From: Parasponia andersonii
Lineage: Eukaryota; Streptophyta; Magnoliopsida; Rosales; Cannabaceae
Reading direction: 5' to 3'
NCBI GenBank assembly: GCA_002914805.1
Contig: JXTB01000217.1
Span: forward strand, 438,706 to 502,705
Length of the DNA: 64,000 nt
Shown here: positions 62,001 to 64,000 of the stretch, piece after piece
How the letters are laid out: each line of letters begins with the position of its first letter
Numbering within the stretch: the stretch's first letter is position 1
Notes under the pieces: generated by a model
Told to the model about the DNA's origin: nothing
The model's input: only the letters and a program-made list of their open reading frames with translations
Databases searched by the model: none
Position numbers and translations under genes: made by a program

Positions 62001-62940
62001 ACTCATAACATGTTTTGCCAACTCCACTATTAATAAAGTAATAGTATACAAATGATAAAAATAGTCCTTATTGCCAACTTAGCAAAGGTTGTCAATTATT
62101 ATTTTCTTTTCCCTCTTTCCTTTTGTCTTTTCATTTTTTTTATAGTTACTTTATTAAATATATATATATATATATATATAATACATATAATACTTGATTT
62201 ATAATTTGGGCTAGAATTATTAGAACCTTTAATTTGGGCTTTCTTTGTATCAAAATATGTGATTATTGGGCTAAAACATTTGGAGTCCAAATACAAACAA
62301 GCCATATTAACAACTTCAATTTGGATTCTCCTATTGGGCCAAATTTAGAGCCCAATAGCAAAAACAATTAATTAAGTCCTTACCATATTAATAATGGTAG
62401 TAGTCATATATGTCGTAATATATATCTAATTAAACTTAACTACATAAATATATACTAACTATTCTATTATCATATATTTGAAAAATAAAATCAATATTAC
62501 TTATTAAATTAACATATTAAGAGGTTAATATTAAAATTTATTAATCAAATACTCAACACATTAAACAATAATTATATGCATGAATTTGGAAATGCATATC
62601 TCTTTCTTTTTTATTAGGCATATGTGTTTAAACTTGGCTTTCATGTGTATCTGTAAATCCTGAGAAAACCCTAGACTTATAAAATTAGTTTAATAATTAT
62701 TAATTATCATGATCTTTTAATATTAGTATATTCTCTTAAAGAAAGAATCTGTCATGATTCATTTTCTTATCTAAAATTTTATTATGTATATTTAATTTCT
62801 TTGATCATAGAAATTGAGTAGTTATATACTAATAAATTTCGTGAATATGTTACAGTGAGATATACTGAAGAAAGTCAAGTTGAACTATATGCCTAATTAC
62901 AAATATAAACTATTTTATAACATATATGGTTATTGTTGTT
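62001..62940. other. Centre of the large inverted repeat
   Basis: Contains TTGGGCCAAATTTAGAGCCCAATAG (about 62334-62358) and an (AT)n tract (62158-62181), both with counterparts on the right arm. Around 62615-62660 it resembles positions 158-215. No gene is seen; the frame at 62099-62305 is chance. Confidence 0.45.
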
Positions 62941-63189
62941 AATAAGAAGTATGCTTAGTTAATTACGTTTATTATTGGGTCCTAAATTATTTAAGTTCAA
63001 TAATTATTTATCTTGGCCCAATAGATAATAGGAAAATTCAAATTCGAAATTATTAGTATTCTTATTTGTAATTATCATTGGGTTTTAATCATTTAGCCCA
63101 ATATCATTTATCTTGGCCTAATAGGTAATAGGAAAACTCAAGTTGAAATAAATATTTCAAGCCCAAGTAATAAGTTAAATAGTCATAAG

Positions 63190-63233
<44 letters not shown>

Positions 63234-64000
63234 TAAAAGAGGAATTAACGGTGTAGCCATTAACATATTTTAATAATATGCATATATATTCATCAATTCA
63301 CTTATAAGAACGAAAAAATGTGATGTAAAAGACCATTAATATATTTTATCTATATATTATCACCATTAAAATAAAAGAAATTTATTAGTTACATTATAAA
63401 ATAAAACAAAAATTAGGTAAGTTATGTAATCATACATTAATTATTTGAATGGTATATCCATTATGTAGATTTTATGAATATTAAATGTAAATGTGATAAG
63501 ATAATATATTATTTTTTTAAGTAGATGATGCATAGTTAGATTAATAAATTAATTTAATTATATGATGAAAACATAACAAATTAAAAAACAAAGTTAGGTA
63601 ATGGTGATGATTATTAATATTTTTTTGAATTAAATTTTAATTATATTTTATGTACATAATTAGCCTATAAATAGGGCATTCCATTGTATACACAATTATG
63701 TTCCTTCAATTATTTTCTTCCATCTTTCTCTCAAAGTTTCTATTCATCTATTATGATTTCAAGATATTTCTCCTAGAGTTCTTCGAGTTTAAAAAAAAAA
63801 TGTAATTATTAGAGCTCTTAGCCTTCAAGATTTGTGTGTTTTATTGTACTTAGGTTCAAAATTAATTTATGATAAATAGAGTTAGAAACCTTATTAAGGT
63901 CTGAAATTTTTATAAGAAGTATTTCTATATGTGTAATTAAATTCTGAAAAATTTCACTTTTATACCCTACTCCCATAATTTTATAAAAATCATTTAACAC
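62941..64000 (+). repeat. Right arm of large inverted repeat, cut by window end
   Basis: It mirrors the left arm: GGCCCAATAG words (63016-63022, 63115-63130), an (AT)n tract (63191-63229), a TATA box TATAAATAGGGCA (about 63667-63679), a CT-rich leader, then CTTAGGTTCAAA (63850) and AAGGTCTGAAATTTTTAT (63897). The arm continues beyond 64000. Confidence 0.6.

Overview
This window reads as nuclear DNA of a flowering plant (a dicot). It is AT-rich, has long intergenic stretches full of degraded LTR retrotransposons, and carries one intact intron-bearing gene. A run of 16 N at 25742-25757 shows it comes from a draft assembly. The genus cannot be fixed from the sequence.

The one confident host gene lies on the minus strand between 27523 (ATG) and 19792 (end of stop). 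It is an 11-exon gene for a voltage-gated Shaker-type K+ channel of the AKT2/AKT3 group. Joining the exons at GT-AG sites keeps the frame throughout and gives 842 residues: six membrane segments, the GYGD pore signature, C-linker, cyclic-nucleotide-binding-like domain, ankyrin repeats and a C-terminal KHA region. A likely promoter (TATA-like box near 27700), a CT-rich leader and a five-codon upstream ORF precede it.

Left of the gene, about 579-18400 is a nest of three retrotransposons. The oldest is an Athila-like Ty3/gypsy element on the minus strand. Its 3' LTR is at 579-1768, and its gag and protease remnants are at about 17893-18400 and 7058-8103. It was interrupted by a 3.7-kb solo-LTR-like sequence (3120-6806) and separately by a near full-length plus-strand Athila element (8109-17887) flanked by the 5-bp duplication GGATT. 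Both residents are decayed by stop codons.

Right of the gene (28-64 kb) I see no further convincing host gene. This half holds: a second copy of the 3.7-3.9-kb LTR (35571-39467), apparently sitting inside a short array of ~205-230-bp tandem units; three members of an LTR family with TGTCACGACC/GGTCGTGACA ends (about 30090-32190, 45971-48430, 52504-54640); an inverted composite of a TRIM-like mini-retrotransposon (32514-33038); a Ty1/copia remnant with a recognisable RNase H domain (about 41510-42484) broken by another copia-type LTR; three copia-type LTR copies; and a large inverted repeat centred near 62650 whose right arm runs off the window.

No CRISPR, tRNA, rRNA or unknown multi-gene system was seen. 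The most instructive content is the datable order of nested insertions and the complete K+ channel gene.
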